DNA of 6,406 nucleotides from contig JAJYSO010000108.1 of NCBI GenBank assembly GCA_021793535.1, positions 1-6,406 on the forward strand. The letters run 5' to 3'. Both the position numbers and the translations under genes were made by a program. Below are positions 1 through 6,406 of this stretch, piece after piece (positions within the stretch are counted from its first letter, which is position 1; the number at the start of each line of letters is the position of its first letter). Under the pieces are notes generated by a model. It was not told where the DNA came from and searched no databases. It saw only the letters and a program-made list of their open reading frames with translations. This stretch comes from Bacteroidota bacterium. GTDB taxonomy: Bacteria; Bacteroidota; Bacteroidia; Flavobacteriales; Flavobacteriaceae.

Positions 1-1932
1 TGCGTCTCTTATCAGCAATTGACTGCTTATGATCAGCCTGATGGACAAAAGATAACCAACCTGCAATTCTCACCCAATGGTCAATGGCTCGTCTATACCC
101 GAGGAGGGGAATTGGGAGGAAACTGGGACCGCGAACAACCCTCCAACGCTACCTCAATGCCGAAGCCATATCAACCGGAAATCAGAGCACTTCGAGTAAA
201 GGATAAAAAAGACATCCTACTGGTTAAAAACCCTAATGATGCGCAAGCGGCAATATCTCCTAATAACAAAGACATTGCTTTTATTAAAAATAATAAGGTT
301 TGGGGAGTGAGCCTTACAGATTCAGAAGATCCCAACCCTCATCAATTAATTGATTCCAAAGGTAATTTCGGATCGCTAAGCTGGTCTGCAGATGGCACTA
401 AATTGGCTTTTGTTTCCCATCGTGGAAGTCATTCCTTTGTAGGGGTTTATCGCGATCAAAAAACGCCAATTCAATGGCTGGATCCGAATTATACCTATGA
501 TGAAAGTCCAAGCTGGTCTCCAGATGGGAATGCCATTGTCTTTGTACGGCGTCAATTTTGGAACAACCCCAAAAATGCACTTTTAGAACGTCAACCACGT
601 CCTTGGGAAATCCGAACCATCGCACTGAATGAAAAAAACAGCAAAGTCGTTTGGAAATCCTCAAAAACATTAAATGGATCCGTGCCCACTACTCATGGAC
701 GTTATAACTTGCATTGGGCAGCAAACAACCGAATTACCTTTTTATCAACAGAGGATAACTGGCCTCATCTTTATTCTGTCTCCACCGAAGGAGGAGAGCC
801 ACTTTTGTTGACGCCAGGAGAATTTATGACCGAACATATTAGCCTTTCACCAGATAAAAAGAAGCTAATTTTCAGTGCCAATACAGGTCCAGACAAATTA
901 GATATAGACAGACGCCATATTGGTATTGTTTCAGTGGATCAAGCAGATATGAAAATTCTCACTCCGGGAGAAGGTTTGGAAGTTTTCCCTGTATTTTATG
1001 ACAAAGATAATTTTGCTTACCTAGGATCGGACGCTTACCAGCCGGTATTGCCGGAAATACGTCCCTTTAACAACAGCGAACGCACCAAGGGAACCGTCAT
1101 CGGAGATGACGAGCTTTCAAAAGATGTATTTTCCCAAGCCAATTTTGTAAAACCTAAACAAGTAATTTATAAGGCACCGGACGGAACGCCTATTCATGCC
1201 ATGCTCTTTGAAAAACCAGGAGGGAGTAAAAAACCAGGAATTGTCAGTATACACGGTGGTCCGATGAGACAGATGACCTTGGGATGGAACTACAGTAGCT
1301 ATTATGCCACACATTATGCCATCAACCAATGGCTTGTGTCTCAGGGATTCACAGTATTGTGGGTCAACTATAGAAGAGGGATCGGTTATGGAAATGAATT
1401 TCACCAACCTGCAGATGCAGGAGATCAAGGTGCTTCAGAATATCAAGATATCTTAGCCGGAGGTCAATGGCTGGCAAAACATGATGGAGTAGACGCAGAT
1501 CGGATAGGTGTATATGGCGGCTCGTATGGAGGATATTTGACAGCCATGGCCTTGGCCAAAAACTCAGATCTATTTGTGGCTGGAGTAGATATTTCGGGTG
1601 TTCATAATCGCCTTAGCGGAAGCCTGTCTCGTGAAAAAGAATTCGAGAAGCATCCCGATGAAGAAAAGGCAAGAGAAGTAGCCTATCACTCTTGGCCTAT
1701 TGCTTTTGTCGATCAATGGACCTCCCCGGTACTGGTCATTCACGGCGATGACGATCGAAATGTACGTTTCAATCAAAGCGTAGACTTAGTTAATCGTCTA
1801 CAGGATAAAAGGGTCGAGTATGAGACCTTAGTTATTCCCGATGATACCCATCATTGGTTATACCACGAAAATCTTTTGAAGGTATACAATGCAACTACTG
1901 ATTTTTTGATACGAAAAGTCAAAGATAAATAA
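1..1932 (+). CDS. S9-family serine peptidase (prolyl oligopeptidase / dipeptidyl peptidase type), 5'-truncated by the window edge
   Basis: This is the C-terminal 643 residues of an S9 serine peptidase. The frame is open from nt 1, and the first possible start (TTG at nt 19) falls inside conserved propeller sequence, so the true start with its expected signal peptide lies upstream. The first part, to about nt 1080, is a beta-propeller with PD40/TolB-like blades (for example FSPNGQWLVY, WSADGTKLAF and WSPDGNAIVF). The alpha/beta-hydrolase domain runs from about nt 1150 to the stop. It has an HGGP oxyanion-region motif (nt 1252-1263), the nucleophile Ser in GGSYGG (nt 1522-1524), Asp in HGDDDRNV (nt 1753-1755, aligned with DPP4 Asp708) and His in DDTHHW (nt 1849-1851). 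The triad is complete and the gene looks intact. Such enzymes release short N-terminal peptides, often after proline, usually in the periplasm; the exact specificity cannot be read here. The M20 gene follows after 29 nt. Confidence 0.95.
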   Translation, partial: CVSYQQLTAYDQPDGQKITNLQFSPNGQWLVYTRGGELGGNWDREQPSNATSMPKPYQPEIRALRVKDKKDILLVKNPNDAQAAISPNNKDIAFIKNNKVWGVSLTDSEDPNPHQLIDSKGNFGSLSWSADGTKLAFVSHRGSHSFVGVYRDQKTPIQWLDPNYTYDESPSWSPDGNAIVFVRRQFWNNPKNALLERQPRPWEIRTIALNEKNSKVVWKSSKTLNGSVPTTHGRYNLHWAANNRITFLSTEDNWPHLYSVSTEGGEPLLLTPGEFMTEHISLSPDKKKLIFSANTGPDKLDIDRRHIGIVSVDQADMKILTPGEGLEVFPVFYDKDNFAYLGSDAYQPVLPEIRPFNNSERTKGTVIGDDELSKDVFSQANFVKPKQVIYKAPDGTPIHAMLFEKPGGSKKPGIVSIHGGPMRQMTLGWNYSSYYATHYAINQWLVSQGFTVLWVNYRRGIGYGNEFHQPADAGDQGASEYQDILAGGQWLAKHDGVDADRIGVYGGSYGGYLTAMALAKNSDLFVAGVDISGVHNRLSGSLSREKEFEKHPDEEKAREVAYHSWPIAFVDQWTSPVLVIHGDDDRNVRFNQSVDLVNRLQDKRVEYETLVIPDDTHHWLYHENLLKVYNATTDFLIRKVKDK

Positions 1933-1961
1933 GCAATACTCCTTATTCATACCCCTAGAAT

Positions 1962-3266
1962 ATGAACATTTCAAAAATAATATGGTCAGTGGCGGCGCTC
2001 TTTATAACCGCCACTTTAAAGGCACAATCCGATACCGAACAAGCGGCGCCCAAATACCAAAAAGAGATAGATAAGCTGATTAAAAACGATCAAGTTTCCA
2101 AGGCTTTTCAATTCATCAAAGATTTTGATCAGGAAACCATAAACAACCAGATTAAACTGACGGAAATTGAAGCCCCACCTTTTAAAGAACATAAATTCGG
2201 AAAGCCCAAGTTGTTTGCTCAACTGCTCAATGAGTACGGAGCAGACTCTGTTTGGGTGGACGAGATCGGAAACGTGATTGGTTTGAAAAAAGGTACCGAA
2301 CGTCAAAAAGTTCTGGCTTTTGCCGGTCATATCGATACGGTCTTTCCCGAAGGGACGGATGTAACGGTCAAACATTCGGGAGATACCCTGTATGCCCCGG
2401 GAATTGCAGATGACGGTCGTGGTCTAACCACTGTATTGACGGTGTTGAAAACCCTTTCGGAAAATAAAATCGAAACCGCAAACGATATCCTTTTTATTGG
2501 AAATATGGGAGAAGAAGGTTTAGGGGATTTAAGGGGAATGAAGGCATTATTCGGTGAGGATGGACCAAAGATCGATGCCTTTATATCCATCGATGGAACC
2601 GGAGTGAATCGCATTGTAAACGGAGGTTTGGGCTCTCATCGATATAAAGTTACCTTTAACGGTCCCGGAGGACATTCTTGGGGTAGTTTTGGGTTGGCTA
2701 ATCCGGCGCATGCTATGGGGGAAGCTATCTCCATATTTGTCAAGAATGCGGATGAATTTACCAAAGAAGGAAGCAAAACCAGCTATAATGTAGGGCGAAT
2801 GAACGGAGGAACCTCCGTAAATTCAGTACCTTTTTCAGTATGGATGGAAGTGGATATGCGCGCTTTGGATCCTGAACGTTTAAATACAATCGATCATATT
2901 TTACAAGAAGCCATCAAAGAAGGGGTGGCGCAACAAAATGAAATTCGTCGCTTGGGCGATCCCGTTACCGTAGATGTGGAAATGATCGGAGACCGTCCAT
3001 CAGGCCATACAGCAAAAGAGACTCCCCTGGTTCAAAGGGGAATCGCAGCCAACACAGCCATGGGAGCTAAAGCGGTCTTGGGAACAGGCTCTACAGATGC
3101 CAATATTCCTATTTCACTGGGGATTCCAGCTATAACCCTCGGAGGTGGTGGTGTGGCTGGCGGGGGCCATTCTTTACACGAATGGTTTCTCAACAAAGAA
3201 GGTTATAAGGGTATTCAGCGTACTCTTTTGGTGGTGTTGGCAGAGGCAGGAATGAAAACCAAGTAA
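1962..3266 (+). CDS. Exported M20-family di-zinc metallopeptidase
   Basis: This 434-residue protein matches the M20 family (peptidase T / carboxypeptidase G2 / ArgE-like). Residues 1-21 form a signal peptide with a hydrophobic core and likely cleavage at LKA|QS; there is no lipobox Cys, so a soluble periplasmic enzyme is expected. Predicted metal and catalytic residues are His123 and Asp125 (GHIDT), bridging Asp150 (GIADDG), general base Glu184 and ligand Glu185 (GEEG), Asp211 (SIDGTG) and His403 (GGHSLHEW). The inserted dimerisation domain, about residues 224-335, has GPGGHSW with His238, which in the family reaches the partner's active site, plus the GGTSVNSVP and DMRALD motifs. ATG 1962 is the first start after an in-frame TAG at 1956-1958; no Shine-Dalgarno site is visible, as is usual in Bacteroidota. 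The likely role is hydrolysis of di- or tripeptides or of N-acylated amino acids; the substrate is undetermined. It is probably co-transcribed with the S9 gene 29 nt upstream. Confidence 0.95.
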   Translation: MNISKIIWSVAALFITATLKAQSDTEQAAPKYQKEIDKLIKNDQVSKAFQFIKDFDQETINNQIKLTEIEAPPFKEHKFGKPKLFAQLLNEYGADSVWVDEIGNVIGLKKGTERQKVLAFAGHIDTVFPEGTDVTVKHSGDTLYAPGIADDGRGLTTVLTVLKTLSENKIETANDILFIGNMGEEGLGDLRGMKALFGEDGPKIDAFISIDGTGVNRIVNGGLGSHRYKVTFNGPGGHSWGSFGLANPAHAMGEAISIFVKNADEFTKEGSKTSYNVGRMNGGTSVNSVPFSVWMEVDMRALDPERLNTIDHILQEAIKEGVAQQNEIRRLGDPVTVDVEMIGDRPSGHTAKETPLVQRGIAANTAMGAKAVLGTGSTDANIPISLGIPAITLGGGGVAGGGHSLHEWFLNKEGYKGIQRTLLVVLAEAGMKTK

Positions 3267-3267
3267 G

Positions 3268-3300
3268 AGGGCAGAGAAAATGCTCGAAGCAGATCGCCCT
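3268..3300 (+). other. Weak nested hairpin just after the M20 stop
   Basis: AGGGC (3268-3272) can pair with GCCCT (3296-3300). Inside it, TGCT (3281-3284) can pair with AGCA (3288-3291) around a CGA loop. The internal loop is asymmetric and no T-run follows, so this is a poor candidate for an intrinsic terminator. It could slow RNA decay or processing between the two peptidase genes, or be chance. Confidence 0.2.
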
Positions 3301-3310
3301 TAAAATGAGT

Positions 3311-3352
3311 ATGAATGAATGAATGAATGAAGGAATGAACGAAAGAAAGAAA
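3311..3352 (+). repeat. Degenerating GAAN tetranucleotide repeat in the leader of the M28 gene
   Basis: Ten consecutive GAAN units occupy 3313-3352: four GAAT, then GAAG, GAAT, GAAC and three GAAA. The first 21 nt (3311-3331) have perfect period 4. The tract ends 4 nt before the ATG at 3357, so its GAAA units occupy the place of the ribosome binding site. It lies outside the coding frame, so unit gain or loss would change spacing and purine content rather than shift the protein frame. Several ATG triplets arise from the repeat. Those in the M28 frame (3315 and 3327) run into TGA stops at 3324-3326 and 3336-3338, which supports 3357 as the start. Confidence 0.85.
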
Positions 3353-3356
3353 AATC

Positions 3357-4709
3357 ATGTATAAAAAAGTTCTAATTGCACTAACCCTCTTTTTTAGTCT
3401 GAATACTTTTTCACAGAAAATAGTAGATCGAGACGGAGAAATATTTGACATGGTCAATGAGATTTCAAGGGATTCCTTAGAGGGATATATTTCCAAATTG
3501 GTCAGTTTTAAAACCCGACATACCCTTAGCGCTCAGGATAAGGCCGACAAGGGAATAGGGGCGGCACGGAATTACGTCCTTAAAAAGTTTCAACAATTTG
3601 CTAAAAAGTCGGGAGGCAGATTCGAGGCGTATATCGACACGACTACCCTACAGCCTGATGGTAATCGAGTAGACCGAAAGGTCAAGTTCGGCAATGTGAT
3701 GGGTGTTTTAAAAGGGACGGATGACCGTGTCCTAATCATCAGCGGTCACCTGGATAGTCGAAGATCCAACGTGATGGACTCAATCGGCATCGCTCCGGGT
3801 GCCAATGACGATGGGAGCGGTACCGCGGCAGTTATTGAAGCAGCCCGCGTAATGAGTGCTCATGAGTTTGGGGCAACCATTATTTTTGTTGCGGTCAGTG
3901 GAGAAGAACAGGGACTCCTCGGAGCTAACTTTTTAGCTGAACGGGCCAAAAAAGAAAATTGGAACGTTGTTGCTATGCTCAACGACGACATGATCGGCAG
4001 TATAGACAGTGACGGAACCTTGATTAAAGACAATACCAAATTTAGAGTTTTCAGTGAAGGGATCCCGCATTATAAGCCAGAAGAAAAAATTAAACAAATC
4101 ATTGGACAAGGCTTGGAGAATGACGGAGCTTCACGACAATTAGCAAGATACGTCAAAGAAGTAGGGGAGCGCTACGTGGATAATTTAGAGGTGAAACTCA
4201 TGTATCGTACTGATCGATTTTTAAGAGGAGGCGATCATCTGCCCTTTTTAAGAAATGGCTTTACGGCTGTTCGACTCACGGAAATGTATGAGAATTACCC
4301 CCATACTCATCAAGATATCCGACAGGAGGACGGAATCCAATACGGAGATCTCATTGAATTTGTCGATTTCGAATACTTAAGGAAAAATACGGGCATCAAT
4401 GTGGCCGTATTGTCTAATCTGGCAAAGGCTGTGGGGAAACCCCAGAAGGTGAATATGGAAGTGAAAAAACTGACCAATTATACTACTTTACATTGGGAGA
4501 AACCACTAAATGGAACACCGAAAGGGTATTACATCTTGATGAGAGAAACATCTTCTGCCATGTGGGAGAAAAAAATATTCACCACCGAAAACAGCATAGA
4601 ATTACCATTTTCAAAAGACAACTACTTCTTTGCTGTTCAAAGTGTATCGCAGGAAGGTAACGAAAGCTTGCCGGTGGTTCCAAACCCCGGAGTTGGAGAA
4701 GCTTTTTAA
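3357..4709 (+). CDS. Exported M28-family aminopeptidase with C-terminal FN3-like domain
   Basis: This 450-residue protein is an M28-family di-zinc exopeptidase, the family of Aeromonas and Streptomyces aminopeptidases. A signal peptide covers about residues 1-19 (cleavage near NTFS|Q), with no lipobox. The catalytic domain spans about 40-355. Predicted zinc ligands are His131 (SGHLD), bridging Asp151 (GANDDGSG), Glu184 with base Glu183 (SGEEQG), Asp211 (NDDMIG) and His316 (HTHQD, matching HTAQD in the Aeromonas enzyme). GGDHLPF at 291-297 is also typical. Residues about 362-436 resemble a fibronectin type III domain (LHWEKP, GYYILMRE and YFFAVQSVS strands) and may bind substrate or the cell surface; there is no type IX secretion tail after it. 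ATG 3357 is chosen because in-frame TGA 3336-3338 precedes it with no other start between. The likely job is removal of N-terminal amino acids from peptides in the periplasm or at the surface. A GAAN repeat lies directly upstream. Confidence 0.94.
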   Translation: MYKKVLIALTLFFSLNTFSQKIVDRDGEIFDMVNEISRDSLEGYISKLVSFKTRHTLSAQDKADKGIGAARNYVLKKFQQFAKKSGGRFEAYIDTTTLQPDGNRVDRKVKFGNVMGVLKGTDDRVLIISGHLDSRRSNVMDSIGIAPGANDDGSGTAAVIEAARVMSAHEFGATIIFVAVSGEEQGLLGANFLAERAKKENWNVVAMLNDDMIGSIDSDGTLIKDNTKFRVFSEGIPHYKPEEKIKQIIGQGLENDGASRQLARYVKEVGERYVDNLEVKLMYRTDRFLRGGDHLPFLRNGFTAVRLTEMYENYPHTHQDIRQEDGIQYGDLIEFVDFEYLRKNTGINVAVLSNLAKAVGKPQKVNMEVKKLTNYTTLHWEKPLNGTPKGYYILMRETSSAMWEKKIFTTENSIELPFSKDNYFFAVQSVSQEGNESLPVVPNPGVGEAF

Positions 4710-4722
4710 AGCCTCTTTCTCC
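4695..4722 (+). terminator. Hairpin across the end of the M28 gene, doubtful terminator or attenuator
   Basis: GGAGAA (4695-4700) pairs with TTCTCC (4717-4722), and GCTT (4701-4704) stacks with AAGC (4709-4712), leaving a CTCT bulge at 4713-4716. The stem contains the M28 stop codon (4707-4709). Only TTAAAA follows, not a clear T-run, so full intrinsic termination is uncertain. It could partly separate expression of the peptidases from that of the carrier gene 188 nt downstream. Confidence 0.25.
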
Positions 4723-4897
4723 TTAAAAGAAATAGAGATTCCAGCGATACGGCTTTTCGAGCCCTGTTGCGGAGCAGTAAAAAACGAAGTAAGAGATAAA
4801 GGTACGTTTTCTATTGTGATCGCACCGATTTGTTGAGTCATAGAAGAAGTGGGGTTTACCAAAGCCAGATCACCTATGCCAAACCAATCTTTCTACA
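4710..4897. other. Intergenic region between the M28 and SLC13 genes
   Basis: This is the longest gene-free stretch between genes in the window. Besides the distal arm of the hairpin at its left edge it holds a small stem-loop, GGCT (4751-4754) with AGCC (4760-4763), followed by a CTG/CAG-bounded weak inverted repeat (4764-4777) and a run of six A. I found no convincing TTG / TAnnTTTG Bacteroidota promoter and no Shine-Dalgarno site before 4898. On the minus strand a frame is open from about 4892 through the region into the M28 gene, with protein-like composition but no good ribosome site and an end inside M28. It may be chance or the remnant of an antisense gene. Confidence 0.4.
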
Positions 4898-6289
4898 ATG
4901 CCAGAGTATAAAAAGAGGATTGCCTTTATTGCCGGACCTTTGTTATTCATTCTGGTCCAACTCATTCCTTTTGAAGGGCTGTCTCACCAAGGACGCTCTA
5001 TTTTGGCAGGAACAGCATGGATTGCCCTATGGTGGATCATGGAGCCGGTATCTATACCCGTAACTTCTTTATTACCCATTGTACTGTTTCCCCTATCTGG
5101 AGGCTTATCAATTGCTGACACTACAGCCTCCTATGGAAATCCAATCATATATTTGTTTTTAGGGGGATTCGTCATTGGACTGGCCGTGGAAAGATGGAAT
5201 TTACACAAACGTGTAGCTTTTGGAATCCTCCATCTTTTTGGACTCCGAGAAAAACGGGTCATTTTGGGAATGATGGTCGCTTCTGCATTTTTGTCCTTTT
5301 GGATCTCTAGTGTACCGGTAACCATCATGATGTTGCCCATCGGTATATCACTCATTCAAAGCTTCGGTGGACGCCAACCCTTTGCCCGTTCTTTACTCTT
5401 AGGAATCGCCTATGCCGCCTCTATTGGGGGCAATGCCACCTTAATCGGTTCTACCCCCAACATTATAATGGTCGGTATTATACAGGAAACTTTACAGGTA
5501 GAAATATCCTTCTTGAAATGGATGTTGTTCGCCACTCCATTTGTAGGGGTACTCCTGCTGGCTTCTTGGCTCATTTTAACGCGTTATAAGCAAGCCGAAG
5601 ACGCTATCGCAGTTTCCTCCTTTCAACTGCCTAATCTGGGAAAAATGAACCGAACTGAAAAGCGCGTATTGGTGGTATTTTCCATTACCGTATTTTTGTG
5701 GCTGACGCGTACTTTTCTTTGGAACCGCTGGTTTCCAAGTCTAAGTGATCCTATGATTGCCATTATGGGAGCTCTGTTGATGTTCTTGATTCCCTCGGGA
5801 GTAAAAAATAAAGGAAATCTGATGAACTGGGAGGAAGCCAAAAAATTGCCTTGGGGCACCTTATTGCTATTCGGTGCAGGTTTGGCCATTGCCAAAGGAT
5901 TTTCTGCTACGGATTTGACACAGTGGCTGGGGAATTTATTTATTCAATTGGATGGTCTACCGGAAGCCCTATTTGTATTGATCATCATTGTTGGAATCAA
6001 CGCCATGACGGAAATCAACTCCAATACAGCCACTGCCAGCATGATGATTCCATTGGTTATCTCCATTGGCCATTCCCTAGGAATGGAAGTGCTCCCACTT
6101 TTAGCAGCAGTGTCTTTTTCAGCCTCTTCAGCTTTTATGTTACCGGTATCCACCCCTCCCAATGCCATTGTTTTTAGTACGGGCAAGGTGAGCATACCCC
6201 AGATGATGCGCGCGGGGTTCGCGCTTAATTTAACGGCCGTTTTGTTGATCTTTTTAACGGTACGTTATTTTTGGGGAGTCGTATTTTAA
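4898..6289 (+). CDS. SLC13/DASS-family anion:sodium symporter-like permease
   Basis: This 463-residue inner-membrane carrier belongs to the divalent anion:Na+ symporter family, whose members import dicarboxylates, citrate or sulfate. Hydrophobic segments lie at about 8-24, 34-48, 52-68, 82-97, 121-137, 141-155, 206-227, 256-272, 284-299, 318-333, 355-370, 377-392, 396-414 and 438-460, fitting the family's two inverted halves with re-entrant hairpins. Diagnostic motifs are AWIALWWIMEPVSIPVT (40-56), ASIGGNATLIGSTPN (174-188) and PVSTPPNAIVFSTG (416-429). The second SNT signature is intact (Ser375-Asn376-Thr377 in NSNTATASMMIP). At the first SNT position the sequence reads Ser137-Ser138-Val139 in FWISSVPVTIMMLP, so the usual Asn and Thr are absent and substrate or ion coupling may differ. 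ATG 4898 is the only Met start after in-frame TAG 4841-4843. Its place after three peptidase genes suggests uptake of an acidic hydrolysis product, which is inference. Confidence 0.94.
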   Translation: MPEYKKRIAFIAGPLLFILVQLIPFEGLSHQGRSILAGTAWIALWWIMEPVSIPVTSLLPIVLFPLSGGLSIADTTASYGNPIIYLFLGGFVIGLAVERWNLHKRVAFGILHLFGLREKRVILGMMVASAFLSFWISSVPVTIMMLPIGISLIQSFGGRQPFARSLLLGIAYAASIGGNATLIGSTPNIIMVGIIQETLQVEISFLKWMLFATPFVGVLLLASWLILTRYKQAEDAIAVSSFQLPNLGKMNRTEKRVLVVFSITVFLWLTRTFLWNRWFPSLSDPMIAIMGALLMFLIPSGVKNKGNLMNWEEAKKLPWGTLLLFGAGLAIAKGFSATDLTQWLGNLFIQLDGLPEALFVLIIIVGINAMTEINSNTATASMMIPLVISIGHSLGMEVLPLLAAVSFSASSAFMLPVSTPPNAIVFSTGKVSIPQMMRAGFALNLTAVLLIFLTVRYFWGVVF

Positions 6290-6344
6290 AGGCTACTTTT
6301 ACAGTGTAATGCTGTGGAAAACAAGATCGCTTTTTCGAATATAG

Positions 6345-6354
6345 ATCTCGAGAT
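6345..6354. repeat. 10-bp perfect palindrome
   Basis: ATCTCGAGAT is its own reverse complement. It sits between the SLC13 stop and a possible downstream start, flanked by two similar stretches, GAATATAGAT (6337-6346) and GAATAGAT (6356-6363). It could be a small operator, but a palindrome of this length can occur by chance. Confidence 0.25.
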
Positions 6355-6358
6355 TGAA

Positions 6359-6366
6359 TAGATTTG
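6359..6366 (+). promoter_or_regulatory. Possible Bacteroidota -7 element (TAnnTTTG)
   Basis: TAGATTTG matches the Bacteroidota -7 consensus TAnnTTTG and lies 22 nt before a possible start at 6389. The expected TTG near -33 is not present; only TTTTTCG (6331-6337) lies at about that distance. This is a weak call. Confidence 0.22.
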
Positions 6367-6388
6367 AACCTATAAAAATGAATGGAAA

Positions 6389-6406
6389 ATGAAAACTTTT
6401 TGTACA
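6389..6406 (+). CDS. Possible start of a downstream gene, cut by the window end
   Basis: ATG at 6389 opens six codons (MKTFCT) that run off the window. It follows purine-rich GGAAA and a possible -7 element. An upstream ATG at 6378 gives only a four-codon frame (MNGK) whose TGA overlaps the 6389 ATG. Too little is visible to name a product or to be sure that this is a gene. Confidence 0.25.

Noticed and set aside
19..21. TTG as the true start of the S9 gene
   Set aside because: The frame is open to nt 1 with protein-like sequence, the propeller would lack its opening segment, and no signal peptide would be present. The gene clearly begins upstream of the window.
398..670. Minus-strand frame inside the S9 gene
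   Set aside because: It lies fully within a well-conserved + strand gene, has no recognisable motif or start context, and is best explained as a shadow frame. The same applies to the minus frames at 1117-1428, 1570-1776, 2016-2375 and 2327-2614.
1933..1961. Possible promoter in the S9-M20 gap
   Set aside because: The 29-nt gap has no TAnnTTTG or -33 element and is more simply read as an operon spacer.
3215..3496. Minus-strand frame through the GAAN repeat with a repeated S-F-I-H peptide pattern
   Set aside because: The peptide repeat is only the translation of the tetranucleotide tract, and the rest overlaps the M20 and M28 genes on the other strand.
4630..5063. Small + strand frames at 4630-4836 and 4830-5063
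   Set aside because: They overlap the M28 C-terminus and the SLC13 N-terminus in other frames, with no motif and Cys- or Trp-rich composition unlike the neighbouring genes.
5131..6195. Frames overlapping the SLC13 gene (5131-5355 minus, 5623-5895 minus, 5851-6177 plus, 5944-6195 minus)
   Set aside because: The SLC13 reading frame carries clear family motifs throughout, so these are shadows.
6302..6316. ACAG...CTGT inverted repeat after SLC13 as an intrinsic terminator
   Set aside because: The stem has only four Watson-Crick pairs plus G-T wobbles, and no T-run follows it directly.

Overview
The window looks like an ordinary chromosomal stretch from a member of the Bacteroidota, most likely a flavobacterium. 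Evidence for this is the moderate GC content, the absence of clear Shine-Dalgarno sites before the starts, signal peptides ending in A-Q or S-Q, and the kind of exported peptidases present. The genus cannot be fixed from the sequence alone. All convincing genes lie on the + strand, and I see no mobile element, tRNA, rRNA or CRISPR array.

Layout: (1) nt 1-1932, the 3' part of an S9-family (prolyl oligopeptidase / dipeptidyl peptidase type) serine peptidase whose start lies upstream of the window; (2) nt 1962-3266, an exported M20-family di-zinc peptidase; (3) a 90-nt spacer with ten GAAN tetranucleotide units ending 4 nt before the next start codon; (4) nt 3357-4709, an exported M28-family di-zinc aminopeptidase with a C-terminal fibronectin-III-like domain; (5) a 188-nt spacer with hairpins and a short antisense open frame; (6) nt 4898-6289, an SLC13/DASS-family inner-membrane carrier; (7) a 117-nt tail that may hold the promoter and first codons of another gene.

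Together the genes look like a peptide-scavenging locus. Three exopeptidase-type enzymes with different chemistries, two with visible signal peptides and the third probably exported, would trim peptides outside the cytoplasm, and a secondary carrier would bring in an anionic product. Shared strand and short gaps (29, 90 and 188 nt) suggest partial or complete co-transcription, but the substrates and the operon itself are inference.

The points most worth a second look are the altered first SNT motif in the carrier (S-S-V in place of S-N-T, with the second motif intact) and the tetranucleotide repeat in the leader of the M28 gene. I did not find strong evidence for a wholly new biological system.
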